DNA of 64,000 nt from Frankia casuarinae. Lineage in GTDB: Bacteria; Actinomycetota; Actinomycetes; Frankiales; Frankiaceae. Made by a program: the position numbers and the translations under genes. Under the pieces are notes generated by a model. It saw only the letters and a list, made by a program, of their open reading frames with translations. It was not told where the DNA came from and did not search any database. Shown here piece after piece: positions 1 to 10,014 of this stretch (the stretch's first letter is position 1; the number at the start of each line of letters is the position of its first letter). The stretch covers positions 4,092,001 to 4,156,000 of the forward strand of contig NC_007777.1 in the NCBI RefSeq assembly GCF_000013345.1. The letters run 5' to 3'.

Positions 1-311
1 CACGGATACCGGATACCGGATACCGGATTCCTCGTCATCCCCCGTCGCCCCCGTCGCCCGCGCGCCTGCGATTCGGTCGGCTGACGCCGCGGGCACCGGC
101 ACTGGTACCGGCGTCCCTCAAGAAGAAACCACAACGGACGCCGGAAAGTCCGCCGTTCGTGTCATCTCCCGCCGCATCCGCCGCCTGACACGGAGCCGTG
201 GAGGGATAATCACGTTTCCGGGCCGGCAACCGTGACCGACCCTCCACACGTCCCTCCGCTCCGCCGGCCTGCGCAGGCTTCACCGGCCTGCGCAGGCGGG
301 GAGAAATCGGC
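1..311. other. Intergenic region downstream of mdh
   Basis: I see no credible gene here. The first 28 bases hold a 7-base unit (GGATACC) repeated about three and a half times, cut by the window edge. The remainder before the mdh stop is ordinary GC-rich sequence ending in the palindrome pair described separately. Confidence 0.5.
264..297. terminator. Duplicated 12-base palindrome just past the mdh stop
   Basis: The perfect palindrome GCCTGCGCAGGC occurs at 267-278 and again at 286-297, as part of a 15-base direct repeat. It lies 15 bases beyond the mdh stop codon on the minus strand. The two copies can pair with each other or fold separately, so a terminator or mRNA-stabilising hairpin is likely. 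There is no U-tract, which is common for actinobacterial terminators. Confidence 0.45.
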
Positions 312-1433
<1,122 letters not shown>

Positions 1434-1510
1434 CTAGTCCGAAGTTCTTGGTCAGGAGGCACGGGCGGCGCGGACGCGGCTCACATCGCGGCGCCACGAT
1501 GGGGCACGTG

Positions 1511-2788
1511 CTACCGGCCGATCTCGGTCCCGCACCGTGGTACGGGCGGGACCAGCGCGAAACGTTTCGCGTCCGCGGTGACCTGAAGGAAGGTGTAGCA
1601 ACGGTTGATCTGCCCGAAATGGGTGGCGAAGTTGACGGGGACGGGCAGCAACCCGTCCGCGTCATAGCCGCGCACCGCCCGCAGGCCCCTGATGAACGTC
1701 TCCCGGCTGGGGCATGGCCCGGCGGCCACCAGACCGCGCAGGAACATGTCCGCCGAGATCCACCCGGACAGGGCCGCCTGCTGGGCCGGCGGGGACACCT
1801 GGGGCGCGTACTCCAGCATGGCCTGCAGGAACCGCTGGTGAGCGGGAGTCTCCTGCTCGAACGGCAGGTAGTCGACGAAGCTGTAGACCCCGGCCAGCAC
1901 TCCGCCGAACAATTGCAGGAGACGCTGGTCGTAGCCGGTGGGCGACAGGATGACCCGCAGATCCGCCCGGGCCGCCCGGGCGCCCAGGACCACCTGGCCG
2001 AAGGCGGCGCCGGTGACGGCGCCGACCAGGACGTCCGCGCCGCTGTCGCGCACCTTCCGGCCGATGCCCGGGATGTCGATCGGCCCGGTCGCGTCGATCC
2101 GGCCGAGCACCCGCACCCCGGCCGCGGCGAGGCTCAACGCCATCTTGTCGGCGAGGGTCACGGAGGTCGCCGAGAACCCGGACTGGGCGATGATCGCCCG
2201 GTGGCCGCCGCGCTCGGCGACGAACTCACCCCAGGTCGTGACGGACGGCCCGTCGAAGATCATATTTGAGTAGCTGAACATGTTGTCGTTATGGGTCCAG
2301 GCCGCCTCCAGCGAGGTACCGGTCACCGGTATTCGCCGGCTATTGAGATAACCGGCGGAACCACTGGCCACGGAGGTCGACTCGATGATTCCGAACACCT
2401 GGTCGTTCTCCACGAGCCCCCGGGCGGCGGCCTGGTTTCCGGCGGGATTCGAGGCGTCATCCCGCCAGACATAGACCACTTTTCGGCCATACACACCGCC
2501 CGCCTTGTCGGCCACCCCGAGCCGGGCGTCCACCCCGGCCCGGAAGGAGCGGAACAGTGACGCCGCGTTTCCGGTGTCCGGATAGAGCAGGCCGAATCTG
2601 ATCGCGTCCGGAGCGACGCCCGGCGCCGCGCAGGCCGGGGACGCGGTCGGCCCGTCGGTGGAGACCCGGCAGCCGACCGCTCCCAAGCCGATCAGGAGGC
2701 TCACGAGCCCGAGCAGCGCGGCCCGGCGGTCCGCACGACGGCGCCGAGGCCGGTGCGGCCCGACTCCCAGAGCCGTGACGCTCCCCAC
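1511..2788 (-). CDS. ABC-type branched-chain amino acid/amide substrate-binding lipoprotein
   Basis: Extracytoplasmic ligand-binding protein of the Leu/Ile/Val-binding (type I periplasmic) family, 425 residues. The N-terminus is arginine-rich, followed by a hydrophobic stretch and a lipobox-like AVGC with the lipidated cysteine at residue 40, so it should be membrane-anchored. The mature part begins with the family's IRFGLLYPDTG strand and contains a GIIESTSVASG ligand-loop region. The start is GTG with a poor ribosome site, so it may be a few codons off. No permease or ATPase gene is adjacent. The only Liv-type transporter in the window is the fused protein at 24.4-28.3 kb, and a functional link is unproven. 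The ligand is unknown. Confidence 0.85.
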   Translation of the reverse strand: MGSVTALGVGPHRPRRRRADRRAALLGLVSLLIGLGAVGCRVSTDGPTASPACAAPGVAPDAIRFGLLYPDTGNAASLFRSFRAGVDARLGVADKAGGVYGRKVVYVWRDDASNPAGNQAAARGLVENDQVFGIIESTSVASGSAGYLNSRRIPVTGTSLEAAWTHNDNMFSYSNMIFDGPSVTTWGEFVAERGGHRAIIAQSGFSATSVTLADKMALSLAAAGVRVLGRIDATGPIDIPGIGRKVRDSGADVLVGAVTGAAFGQVVLGARAARADLRVILSPTGYDQRLLQLFGGVLAGVYSFVDYLPFEQETPAHQRFLQAMLEYAPQVSPPAQQAALSGWISADMFLRGLVAAGPCPSRETFIRGLRAVRGYDADGLLPVPVNFATHFGQINRCYTFLQVTADAKRFALVPPVPRCGTEIGR

Positions 2789-2896
2789 TCCATCAAGCCT
2801 GAACCAGAAGAACCACCCTTCGATGCCATTCCGTTGATTTTGTGAGATTCACCGAAGATCGATCGCTCCCGGTTTCAGGATCCGATCCCGCTTCGG

Positions 2897-2924
2897 GCTC
2901 CCCACGCGGTGCCGCGTGGGGAGC
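2897..2924 (-). terminator. Strong hairpin after the GlcG-like gene
   Basis: A perfect 12-base stem (GCTCCCCACGCG pairing with CGCGTGGGGAGC) with a 4-base loop lies about 50 bases beyond the stop of the gene ending at 2977 on the minus strand. It separates that gene from the downstream substrate-binding lipoprotein. No U-tract follows. Confidence 0.7.
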
Positions 2925-2945
2925 GATACCGCGTGGGGGTGGGGC

Positions 2946-2980
2946 CCGGTCGGCCCGGTCAGTCCGGTCGGCCCGGTCAG
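2946..2980. repeat. Tandem 18-base repeat, two copies
   Basis: A 17-base word beginning CCGGTCGGCCCGG occurs at 2946-2962 and 2964-2980. The second copy overlaps the stop codon of the GlcG-like gene. Confidence 0.6.
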
Positions 2981-3447
2981 AACGCCGCCGCGGCGGCCCG
3001 GGCGATGGCCTGGTCAAGGGGGGCGGGACCACCGCTCACCCCGACGGCCCCCACGATCACCCCGTTCCGCCACAGCGGCAGCGCACCGGGCAGACCGGTG
3101 ACGACCGGTTCCGCCGGCGACGGACGCTCCCGTCCGACGCGGCCGTCACCCGTGGCAGGTGCCTCGCCGCCGGCATGCGCCTCGCCGCCGGCATGCGCCT
3201 CGCCGCCAGCGTGTCCCTCGCCACCGGTATGACTGACCAGATGGGCCGGCGGAGCCCAGGCCCGAGCCGCGCACGCCTTGTCGACGGAGATATCCGCGGT
3301 CTCGAGCCGGGCATTGTCCATCCGGACGTGGGCAACCAGAATTCCGGCGTGGTCAACGACAGCAATGTTAACCGGTTGACCGAGGTGAACCGCATATTTC
3401 TCCCCGGCGGCGATGATCCGACGGGCGTCCTCGAGCGATACGGTCAT
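2977..3447 (-). CDS. GlcG/HbpS family protein (DUF336) with His/Gly-rich repeat insert
   Basis: A 156-residue protein of the GlcG/HbpS family; some members (HbpS) bind haem and others are orphan proteins of glycolate or diol loci. The N-terminal half has the family core (MTVSLEDARRIIAAGEKYA, then NIAVVDHAGILVAHVRMD). The C-terminal half has GLPGALPLWRNGVIVGAVGVSGG and ends with the helix QAIARAAAAAF. Between them is an insert of HAGGEA units encoded by an 18-base tandem repeat (3161-3232). ATG start with GGGGAGA seven bases upstream. The extra histidines could bind metal or haem, which is speculation. Neighbours give no pathway clue. Confidence 0.8.
   Translation of the reverse strand: MTVSLEDARRIIAAGEKYAVHLGQPVNIAVVDHAGILVAHVRMDNARLETADISVDKACAARAWAPPAHLVSHTGGEGHAGGEAHAGGEAHAGGEAPATGDGRVGRERPSPAEPVVTGLPGALPLWRNGVIVGAVGVSGGPAPLDQAIARAAAAAF
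3161..3232. repeat. 18-base coding minisatellite, about four copies
   Basis: Two identical 18-base units (3161-3178, 3179-3196) are followed by two diverged ones. In the minus-strand gene they encode HAGGEA repeats. Confidence 0.8.
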
Positions 3448-3636
3448 CCGCGACTCTCCCCATAAAGCGGCGTTCCGGTGCGCTTGACCATAGGCCCTGG
3501 CTGACCGTCAGGTGGTGGAAGGCGCGCCGCGTAACCACCGTCGCGCATGGCACTCCCGAGCGGCGAACGGCAGGATAACGGCAGGATACAGGTGGACACC
3601 GGGTATCCCCGGGCCCCCGGCCGGGGAACCGGAGGG

Positions 3637-4410
3637 TCAGGTCGCGGCGACGAGCGGGAGGACGGCCCGGGGGCAGCGGTGGATCAACCTGCTGGAGAGA
3701 TAGCCGCCGCCCAGCAGGTCCAGCAGAGCACCGGCGCCCGGATGATCCAGCCGGCCGACCCGGTGCAGGCCGCGCAGACGCAACAGACCGGGCAGGTGCG
3801 CCTCGATGGCTCGTTGGTCGGGCCGGGGAGCTCCATCGAGCCAGGTGTCGAACCGCGCGCCGGTCATGATTTCCCACACGACCGTGTCCGCGACGGCACC
3901 GGTGCCGTCGGTGACGGTCACCAGATGGGGTACCCGGATCAGATCGGCGAAGCCGCTGAGATCCGGCCGCACCCCGGCGGTGACGACGTTGTCACCGACC
4001 TCCGGCTCGCTGCCAGACCCGGGGGGGCCGCCGGGGGCGGGCGTACCGCCTGCTCCCGGCCGTCTCAGGGCATTGCGCAGATGAGAGGCGAACGCCAAGG
4101 CCAGCGCGCTGCGACCTGGCGGGCTGGCCTGAGCGTGCAGGACGATGGCGTCGACTCCCGGCGCGCGGAGCCGCTCGGCCGCCGCGCGAACCAGCCAGGC
4201 CGGCTCGACCAGGACGAAACCGACCTGCGCGCGCCGCCGCTCCTCGATGGCGTCACAGCCGCGGATGGCGTCACAGCCGCGTCCTGACGGGGTCCGCACC
4301 CTCATGGACTCGTGAATCCACTGGCAGGTGATGAGCCCGTCGGCACCGGGAAGTGAGAGGAGCGGCAGATCCTCCGAGCTGAAGATCCGTTCAGGGATCG
4401 ACGTGGGCAT
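3637..4410 (-). CDS. Unknown protein
   Basis: I do not recognise this 257-residue protein. ATG start at 4410 with GGAG five bases upstream; an upstream in-frame extension to 4584 is possible but has no ribosome site. No signal peptide or membrane segment is visible. It contains a tryptophan/histidine segment (ITCQWIHESMRVRT), a VGFVLVEPAWLVRAAAERL helix and a Gly/Pro-rich linker near the middle. Near the start it carries a duplicated GCDAI segment made by an 18-base direct repeat (4246-4281). Codon use fits the neighbours, so I believe it is translated. Confidence 0.6.
   Translation of the reverse strand: MPTSIPERIFSSEDLPLLSLPGADGLITCQWIHESMRVRTPSGRGCDAIRGCDAIEERRRAQVGFVLVEPAWLVRAAAERLRAPGVDAIVLHAQASPPGRSALALAFASHLRNALRRPGAGGTPAPGGPPGSGSEPEVGDNVVTAGVRPDLSGFADLIRVPHLVTVTDGTGAVADTVVWEIMTGARFDTWLDGAPRPDQRAIEAHLPGLLRLRGLHRVGRLDHPGAGALLDLLGGGYLSSRLIHRCPRAVLPLVAAT
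4246..4281. repeat. 18-base in-frame duplication
   Basis: Two perfect copies of an 18-base word (4246-4263, 4264-4281) inside the unknown gene, giving a repeated GCDAI peptide. Confidence 0.8.
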
Positions 4411-4503
4411 ACTGTCTCCGTCTCGCCACGCGCCCGCCCGGTCCGGCCGGGCACCGCCCCCCAGGCCACAATCGGCCGCGGTGCCCACACCGTCCACGAC
4501 CCG

Positions 4504-4533
4504 GTGTGGGCTCCCTGCATAGGGAGCCCACAC
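4504..4533 (-). terminator. Perfect 13-base-stem hairpin after the DUF397 gene
   Basis: GTGTGGGCTCCCT pairs perfectly with AGGGAGCCCACAC across a GCAT loop. It sits 60 bases past the stop of the DUF397 gene and upstream of the next minus-strand gene, so it probably ends the DUF397 transcript. Confidence 0.75.
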
Positions 4534-4595
4534 GGCGATGGAACGTACCCGCCTCGTCGAGGCTGCCGGAACCGGGAAGGCCATGACGGGCGCGA

Positions 4596-4832
4596 CTACT
4601 GGAGCAGGTTGTCGAAGTCGCCGTCTTTGGCCCCGAGTATCAGAGCCTCGATTTCAGCTCGGGTATACACCAGAGCGGGTCCGTTTGGATGCCGAGAGTT
4701 ACGGACGGCAACTTCGTCACCCGGAAGCTTCGCCATTTCGACGCAGTTTCCCTGCGAGTTGCTCCGACGACTCTTCTGCCATGTCACGCGCTGCAGTGCC
4801 GCGGCGGACATACCGCTGTAGATCTTGGTCAT
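4596..4832 (-). CDS. DUF397 small protein
   Basis: A 78-residue protein of the DUF397 family, which in actinomycetes is usually encoded next to XRE/DUF5753 regulators. Family landmarks are present: WQKSRRSNSQGNCVEMAKL, then EVAVRNSRHPNGPALVYTRAEIEALI. ATG start at 4832 with AGGAG seven bases upstream. Its probable partner starts at 6094 on the opposite strand. Family members modulate development or antibiotic production as small partners of the regulator; any specific role here is inference. A strong terminator follows. Confidence 0.9.
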   Translation of the reverse strand: MTKIYSGMSAAALQRVTWQKSRRSNSQGNCVEMAKLPGDEVAVRNSRHPNGPALVYTRAEIEALILGAKDGDFDNLLQ

Positions 4833-6093
4833 GTCGATCTCCTGAAGCCCCGGGAAGCCATGCCGCCACGGCCCCGACCCACGCCGTCCGCTCGCCATAC
4901 CACCGACGGGCCAACCACCGACCGCCGGCCGACCGCCAGCCAAACCCACGATGGAACACCCCCCCGGAAGACCGTCCCATCATGCCAGCGTGTGCGGCTG
5001 CACGAACTTTGGCTCACGATACAGCACGGTCGGGTGCACGTGCATCAAGCGGGTGACAGATGCCCGGCCCGACGCCTCGCGCCGCCGCGGCCTCCACGCC
5101 GAACCAGTCCCGGGGCGGCCCCAGGGAAGCCCAAAGAAAGATCAAGAGAAGATCAAGGGAGCATCGACAGCTTCCGACGAAGGCGCCGAGAATGTTGATA
5201 TAACTACCAAAAGCACTAAAAATCCCATCACAAGAACCATGCAGGCACCACGAATCTGCGCCCAGTCCGCCCGTGAGGCTCCGCAGAAGGACCATGGACG
5301 GGCCTCGACCCCACTAGGCGAAACGTCCGAAAAATCCGAAGAGTGACGAATCCGACCCATGCGCCAGGCACCCGTACAAGGCGGCCGCGGACCGAGCCGG
5401 GAGAAAAAGATCCCCGGTCTGGGGCGAGACGCGCGCTCACGACGGGGCACTCCGGCTCCCCGGACGACGGGAGGCCGGCCGCGCGCGACCTGACTGTGCA
5501 CAAGGTCATAGCCTCGGCGTAGCGAAAACCGTGGCCCTTCCGGTCCACTCGTGGTCCCGGGGCCCGCGACATAGCTGTAAAACAACGGGGGACACCTCGA
5601 CAGCACTCGACGGAGATCGTGCACCAGAACCAGCGCGGCGGCGAAGAGCGCCGGCGTGAACCCGGAGAGATCCGCGGAGGGACCGGACGGCGGAGGGACC
5701 GGACGGCGGAGGGACCGGACGGCGGAGGGGAACCCGATGGGGAGAGTGGGGGGAGGAGCGAAGAGGGGTGCAGCCGTGGAGAGTAACACTAGGAAGCACA
5801 CGATCGCCGTCCGGGGGCCCGAAGTCCTCACGCCCCTGGAATCTGGCACCGTGAGAGTGGAATGTCCGGACATGTCATCGTCCACACCATTGCGCCTGCA
5901 CCCGACAGCCGGGGGCACCCCTACCCCCCGTTAAACGGAGACCCGTCGTCGGCGCTCCCCGTAAGCGTGTATACAAATAATCCTCACCACGCTAAACACG
6001 CGCGTGTCACCCAGACGAGAGAACCAGCCACCCATCCGGAACCAGAAGATCGAGTATCTTACTCTTGCGTTGACCATGGCGAGGGGGCCGACC
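4833..6093. other. 1.26-kb divergent spacer without a confident gene
   Basis: This lies between the divergent DUF397 and XRE genes. Open frames exist (for example minus 5142-5918, with hydrophobic ends), but they lack ribosome sites and use rare TTA codons, so I do not call them. About 5130-5350 is clearly richer in A and T than the surroundings. A 16-base tandem repeat sits at 5675-5730. The stretch around 5968-5978 (TATACAAATAAT) and TATCTT near 6056-6061 are possible -10 elements for the XRE gene. Confidence 0.5.
5675..5730. repeat. 16-base tandem repeat, about 3.3 copies
   Basis: Unit CGGAGGGACCGGACGG at 5675-5690, 5691-5706 and 5707-5722, plus a partial copy. It lies in the non-coding spacer. 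Confidence 0.8.
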
Positions 6094-6960
6094 GTGACGA
6101 CAGCTCAGCCGGGAAGTGGACCGACCGTACGTCGGATCCTGCTCGGCTCTCAGCTCCGTCGACTTCGCGAGGAGAAGGGCATCAGCCGGGAGACCGCCGG
6201 CTACCACATCCGCGCATCAGAGTCGAAGATCAGCCGGATGGAGCTTGGCCGCGTCAGCTTCAAAGAACGCGACGTCGCCGACCTGCTGACCTTCTATCAG
6301 GTCACGGACGATGCAGAGCGCGCCCCATTGCTGGCCCTTGTCCGGGAGGCGAACGCCGCTGGCTGGTGGCAGAACTTCAACGACGTTCTCCCGTCCTGGT
6401 TCCAGCCGTACATCGGCCTGGAGGAGGCGGCCCAGCTCATCCGGACCTACGAACTCCAGTTCATTCCGGGCCTGTTGCAGACCGAGGACTACGCCCGAGC
6501 GATCATCACGCAAGGTAGTGGTGGCCTACCAGTCGACGTCATCGAGCGCCGGGTCAGCGTGCGGCTCAACCGGCAGAAGCTGCTGTGCCGTAAGGACCCG
6601 CCACGGCTCTGGATAGTCATCGACGAGGCGGCGCTGCGTCGGCCGATCGGCGGACCGAAGGTGATGCGGGCCCAGCTCGAGCACCTCATCGCCGTGTCCG
6701 AGCTGCCGAACCTCACCCTGCAGGTGATGCCGTTCGCCTTTGGCGGCCACGCGGCGGAGGGTGGGGCCTTTACGATCCTCCGCTTCCCCGAAATGGACCT
6801 GCCGGACGTGGTCTACCTGGAGCAGCTCACCGGTTCCGCCTACCTCGACAAGCGCGAGGACGTCGACCGGTACATGGAGGTGTATAACCGGCTCAGTGTC
6901 GACAGCACGACCCCGGGTGACACTGCCGAGCTGCTACGGCGCATCATCACCGAGCTCTGA
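6094..6960 (+). CDS. XRE-family regulator with DUF5753 domain
   Basis: A 288-residue cytoplasmic regulator. A helix-turn-helix of the XRE type occupies about residues 18-75 (LGSQLRRLREEKGISRETA...SKISRMELGR). The DUF5753 effector domain follows (FQPYIGLEEAAQLIRTYE, FIPGLLQTEDYARAII, and a C-terminal VVYLEQLTGSAYLD). I chose GTG at 6094 because GAGGGG (6081-6086) sits seven bases upstream; ATG at 6076 is in frame but has no ribosome site. This family pairs with DUF397 proteins such as the one at 4596-4832. Target genes are unknown. Confidence 0.9.
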   Translation: MTTAQPGSGPTVRRILLGSQLRRLREEKGISRETAGYHIRASESKISRMELGRVSFKERDVADLLTFYQVTDDAERAPLLALVREANAAGWWQNFNDVLPSWFQPYIGLEEAAQLIRTYELQFIPGLLQTEDYARAIITQGSGGLPVDVIERRVSVRLNRQKLLCRKDPPRLWIVIDEAALRRPIGGPKVMRAQLEHLIAVSELPNLTLQVMPFAFGGHAAEGGAFTILRFPEMDLPDVVYLEQLTGSAYLDKREDVDRYMEVYNRLSVDSTTPGDTAELLRRIITEL

Positions 6961-7094
6961 ACGCGGTTCGCTCCCAGCCCGCCGACCGGCTGCCCCGCCG
7001 GCCCGCCGGCCTAACTACTCGGCCAGCCCACCGGCCCGCCGTTCTGCTGGCCTGCCGTCCTACTGCTCCGCCATCCCGCCGTTCCGCCGGCCTA

Positions 7095-9779
7095 CTACTC
7101 CGCCAGCCCACCGATCGACTCGACCCGCCCGGTCGGGTCCGTGACCGCGCTCGCCGCCGGCCAGGTCAGCTCCAGGCTGAGACACCGATCGTCCAGCTCC
7201 ACCGCGACCTCGATCCCGCCCGCGTCCTCTCCCCCGCGGCCGAGCTGCGGGGGCGGCAGGCCCTGCGGCCAGGGCAGCGAGACGAAAACACTGCCGCCGG
7301 CCGGCGTCCACAGGACCGTCACAATCGCCCGGCCGCCGGGGACGGCGGCGAGCACCTCCCGCACCTGATCGGCCACCATGGCCCGCACAGGAGCTGGCGC
7401 GAGCCGCAGATCGCCGGACAGCTGGATCTGGACGGTCATTCCCGCGGCCTCGGCGTCGGCGACGACCACGTCGAGGTCCGCCAGCGCCGACGACGGACCA
7501 CCCCCGGTGATCATGCGACGGACAGCGGCCGCCCGCATCGCGCACCTGCTCCGAACGGCGGCTTCCCGCGGGTCCAACCAACCGCCCGCGACCCCGTCGA
7601 GTAACGGCAGCACCTCCCACCCCACGGTGCGCAACCACTGCGCCCGCTCCCACCTGATCATGGTGGACGCATCCACCTGGGCGGCGACCTCAGCCTCGGC
7701 GGCCAAGGCGCGGGCGGTCGTCTCCGCGGTGCCGCGCAGCAGGGGACCCAGCATCGCGGTCACGATCTGCACCCCGCACGCACCGTAGATCAGTACCCCC
7801 AGCCGCGCCAGCACCAGCGATTCGGTGCTACCGCGCAGGAACACCGCAACGATCATCATGGCAATCGCGACCAGCAGCGCACCCACCCATTCCCAGAGTG
7901 GCCGGGAGGCGGTGATGAACGCTAGGAGCAGGGGAAGCACGAGCAACGGCCAGTCCGCAATCCGGACGATGTCCGCGCCGACGGTGTTCGCTATGCCGGC
8001 GACGGCGACGGCGACGGCCAGGAACAGCAGCACGGCCGCCTCGGGACCGCTGATCGGCCGACTCCGTCCGCGCCGGACGAAGACGACGGTGAGCACGGCC
8101 ACCAGCAGCCACAGCGCTCCCGCTCCGGCCATCGTCCGCACCCACCCACCCGTGCCGACCAACGGCACGAGCATGATGATCAGCCACAGCCCGGCGATCT
8201 GCCCGAGCGCCCGGCGCAGCCCGGCGGCATAGGCGTCGCGTAGCTCGGCGGCGATCGCGGCGACGTCCCGACGATCGGCGACCCGCCCGCCGGCCCTTCC
8301 GGCTCCGTGATCATCCCGATCGCCACGATCATCGCGATCATCGCTTGGATGTGGTCGCGTCACGTGCCCCGTCGTCGCGTCCGGGGCGCGCCACTGCAGT
8401 TCCACAACGGTGCCCTGCCCCGGGCGCGCGTCGATGCGGGCGGTCCCGGCAACATCCACCAGCCGTCCGACGATGGACTCGCGCAGCCCGAGCCGGGCGG
8501 AGTCGACCCGCCGCGGGTCGAAGCCGCACCCGGCGTCGGACACCGTCACGATGAGCAGGCCCGGGCCACCGCCGAGGAGCAGCGAGGCACGCCGGGTGCC
8601 GGCGTGCCGTTCCACGTTGACCAGCGCCTCGCCGACCGCTCCGACGAAGGCCTCCACGACCACCGCCGGGGGCTCACCGGGAGGTTCCCCCGCGATGGCT
8701 GGGAGACGCTGGTCGTCGAGGCTGACCTGCAGCCCCCGTCGAGTGGCGTCGCGGACGACCTCGGCCAGCCGCTCGCCGATCGGCGGACCGACCTCGTCGT
8801 CCCGGTCGAGCAGGCCGCGCACGGCGGTGAGGCTCTGCGCACATCGACGCCGGGTGAGTTCCACGTCCCGTCCCCCGCCCCAGGCGATGCCGGTCAGGGT
8901 GTTCAGCACCGTGTCGTGGATGACTCGCTCCCGTTCCCGGCGGTCGCGGGCGACGGCGAGGACGACCGCCTCGCTGCGGTGCCGGGCCGCGACGTTCGCC
9001 CAGCGCTGGTCGGCCGTGCGGGCGATCCGGCGCAGTCGACCGATCGCCAGCCCGAGTAGACCGGGAATGATCAGCAGCATGGCGGTCTGAGAGAAGACCT
9101 GGGGATTGTGGCCCCAGCCGCCTACGAGAGTGGCGCCGCACAGCGTCAGGAGCAGGACCGACGCGACGGCCGTCGGAAATGTCCAGACCGTCACGATCCC
9201 GGCGTTGATGGCGGTCAGGAAGACGAAGTTCCCGCTGTCCCCCACCGAAGCGGGCGGCAACCAGGACGAGGCCGTCAGGGCGAGGACCGCCGACATCGCG
9301 ACCGTGACGGTGGTCATCGATCGACGGATCCCGCGTCGCAGGCCGACGACGCAGAAGACGAGACCGCCGATGGCCGTCAGCCCCGCGACGGCCATCGCCG
9401 CCGGCCTGTGGTCGTACCAGCGCCAGACCGCGACGTAGCACACCGTCAGCAGAACCGCGACCGCCCGCAGGGTGACGAGGACGCGCCCCATGACCTGTTC
9501 CAGCGCCTGGTAAGCCCGGCCCAGCTCGACGGAGGCTCGGCCCAGCTCGAGCGCGCCCTCCCCGAAGGCGGTCACCGTGCCCGCGGAGGCGGAGGCGGAG
9601 GCGGAGGCGACCGTGGGCACGGTGGCCGGCGCCACGGACGGGACCGCCTCGCGCACCCCGGACGAGGCCGCCTCCCGCCCGTCGGCGGTCACGCCCTGCC
9701 CGGCCCGAGGAGGTCGCCCGGACCAGGGTGGGGGCCGACTTCGCACCTCATCATCATGAGGGCTCAGCCCCCTCAACAT
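7095..9779 (-). CDS. Double-module membrane sensor histidine kinase
   Basis: An 894-residue protein with two consecutive sensor/kinase-like halves. The first half has about six membrane helices (residues 95-250), a phosphoacceptor-like helix RERVIHDTVLNTL (His near 288), and a HATPase_c domain with N-box EALVNVERHA (Asn about 388), G1 box VSDAGCGFD and GLRESIVGRL. After an Asp/Arg-rich linker come five more membrane helices and a second ATPase-like domain that lacks recognisable N and G boxes. I chose ATG at 9779, where AGGA lies about six bases upstream; longer versions run through a 17-base repeat. No response regulator is adjacent, so it is an orphan kinase. A fusion or duplication is more likely than a sequencing artefact because the frame is open throughout. 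Confidence 0.8.
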   Translation of the reverse strand: MLRGLSPHDDEVRSRPPPWSGRPPRAGQGVTADGREAASSGVREAVPSVAPATVPTVASASASASAGTVTAFGEGALELGRASVELGRAYQALEQVMGRVLVTLRAVAVLLTVCYVAVWRWYDHRPAAMAVAGLTAIGGLVFCVVGLRRGIRRSMTTVTVAMSAVLALTASSWLPPASVGDSGNFVFLTAINAGIVTVWTFPTAVASVLLLTLCGATLVGGWGHNPQVFSQTAMLLIIPGLLGLAIGRLRRIARTADQRWANVAARHRSEAVVLAVARDRRERERVIHDTVLNTLTGIAWGGGRDVELTRRRCAQSLTAVRGLLDRDDEVGPPIGERLAEVVRDATRRGLQVSLDDQRLPAIAGEPPGEPPAVVVEAFVGAVGEALVNVERHAGTRRASLLLGGGPGLLIVTVSDAGCGFDPRRVDSARLGLRESIVGRLVDVAGTARIDARPGQGTVVELQWRAPDATTGHVTRPHPSDDRDDRGDRDDHGAGRAGGRVADRRDVAAIAAELRDAYAAGLRRALGQIAGLWLIIMLVPLVGTGGWVRTMAGAGALWLLVAVLTVVFVRRGRSRPISGPEAAVLLFLAVAVAVAGIANTVGADIVRIADWPLLVLPLLLAFITASRPLWEWVGALLVAIAMMIVAVFLRGSTESLVLARLGVLIYGACGVQIVTAMLGPLLRGTAETTARALAAEAEVAAQVDASTMIRWERAQWLRTVGWEVLPLLDGVAGGWLDPREAAVRSRCAMRAAAVRRMITGGGPSSALADLDVVVADAEAAGMTVQIQLSGDLRLAPAPVRAMVADQVREVLAAVPGGRAIVTVLWTPAGGSVFVSLPWPQGLPPPQLGRGGEDAGGIEVAVELDDRCLSLELTWPAASAVTDPTGRVESIGGLAE

Positions 9780-9799
9780 CGAGGTTCCTGTCGACGACA

Positions 9800-9884
9800 A
9801 GGTTGCGACGGCACAGAGGTTGCGACGGCACAGAGGTTGCGACGGCACAGAGGTTGCGACGGCACAGAGGTTGCGACGGCATAA
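9800..9884. repeat. 17-base tandem repeat, five copies, upstream of the sensor kinase
   Basis: Unit AGGTTGCGACGGCACAG repeats at 9800, 9817, 9834 and 9851, with a diverged fifth copy at 9868. It begins 21 bases upstream of the kinase start codon, so it lies in or near the promoter or 5' leader. Confidence 0.9.
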
Positions 9885-9982
9885 AGGCCGCGACGGCGTC
9901 GAGCGGCGGCCCCCCGCCGACCGGGTGGGCTGTTGGCAGGCTACCGGCCGCACCTCGCCTTGGTCGGCAAAGGACCGCCTCG

Positions 9983-10014
9983 CCTCTCATCCGTCGAACC
10001 TCTCATCCGTCGAA
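9983..10014. repeat. 16-base tandem duplication
   Basis: CCTCTCATCCGTCGAA occurs twice back to back in the kinase-hrpA spacer. Confidence 0.85.

Noticed and set aside
5142-5918. A 258-codon minus-strand frame with hydrophobic segments at both ends
   Set aside because: No ribosome site, rare TTA codons in the AT-richer part, Pro/Arg/Ser-biased middle and no recognisable family. Kept as an unresolved spacer.
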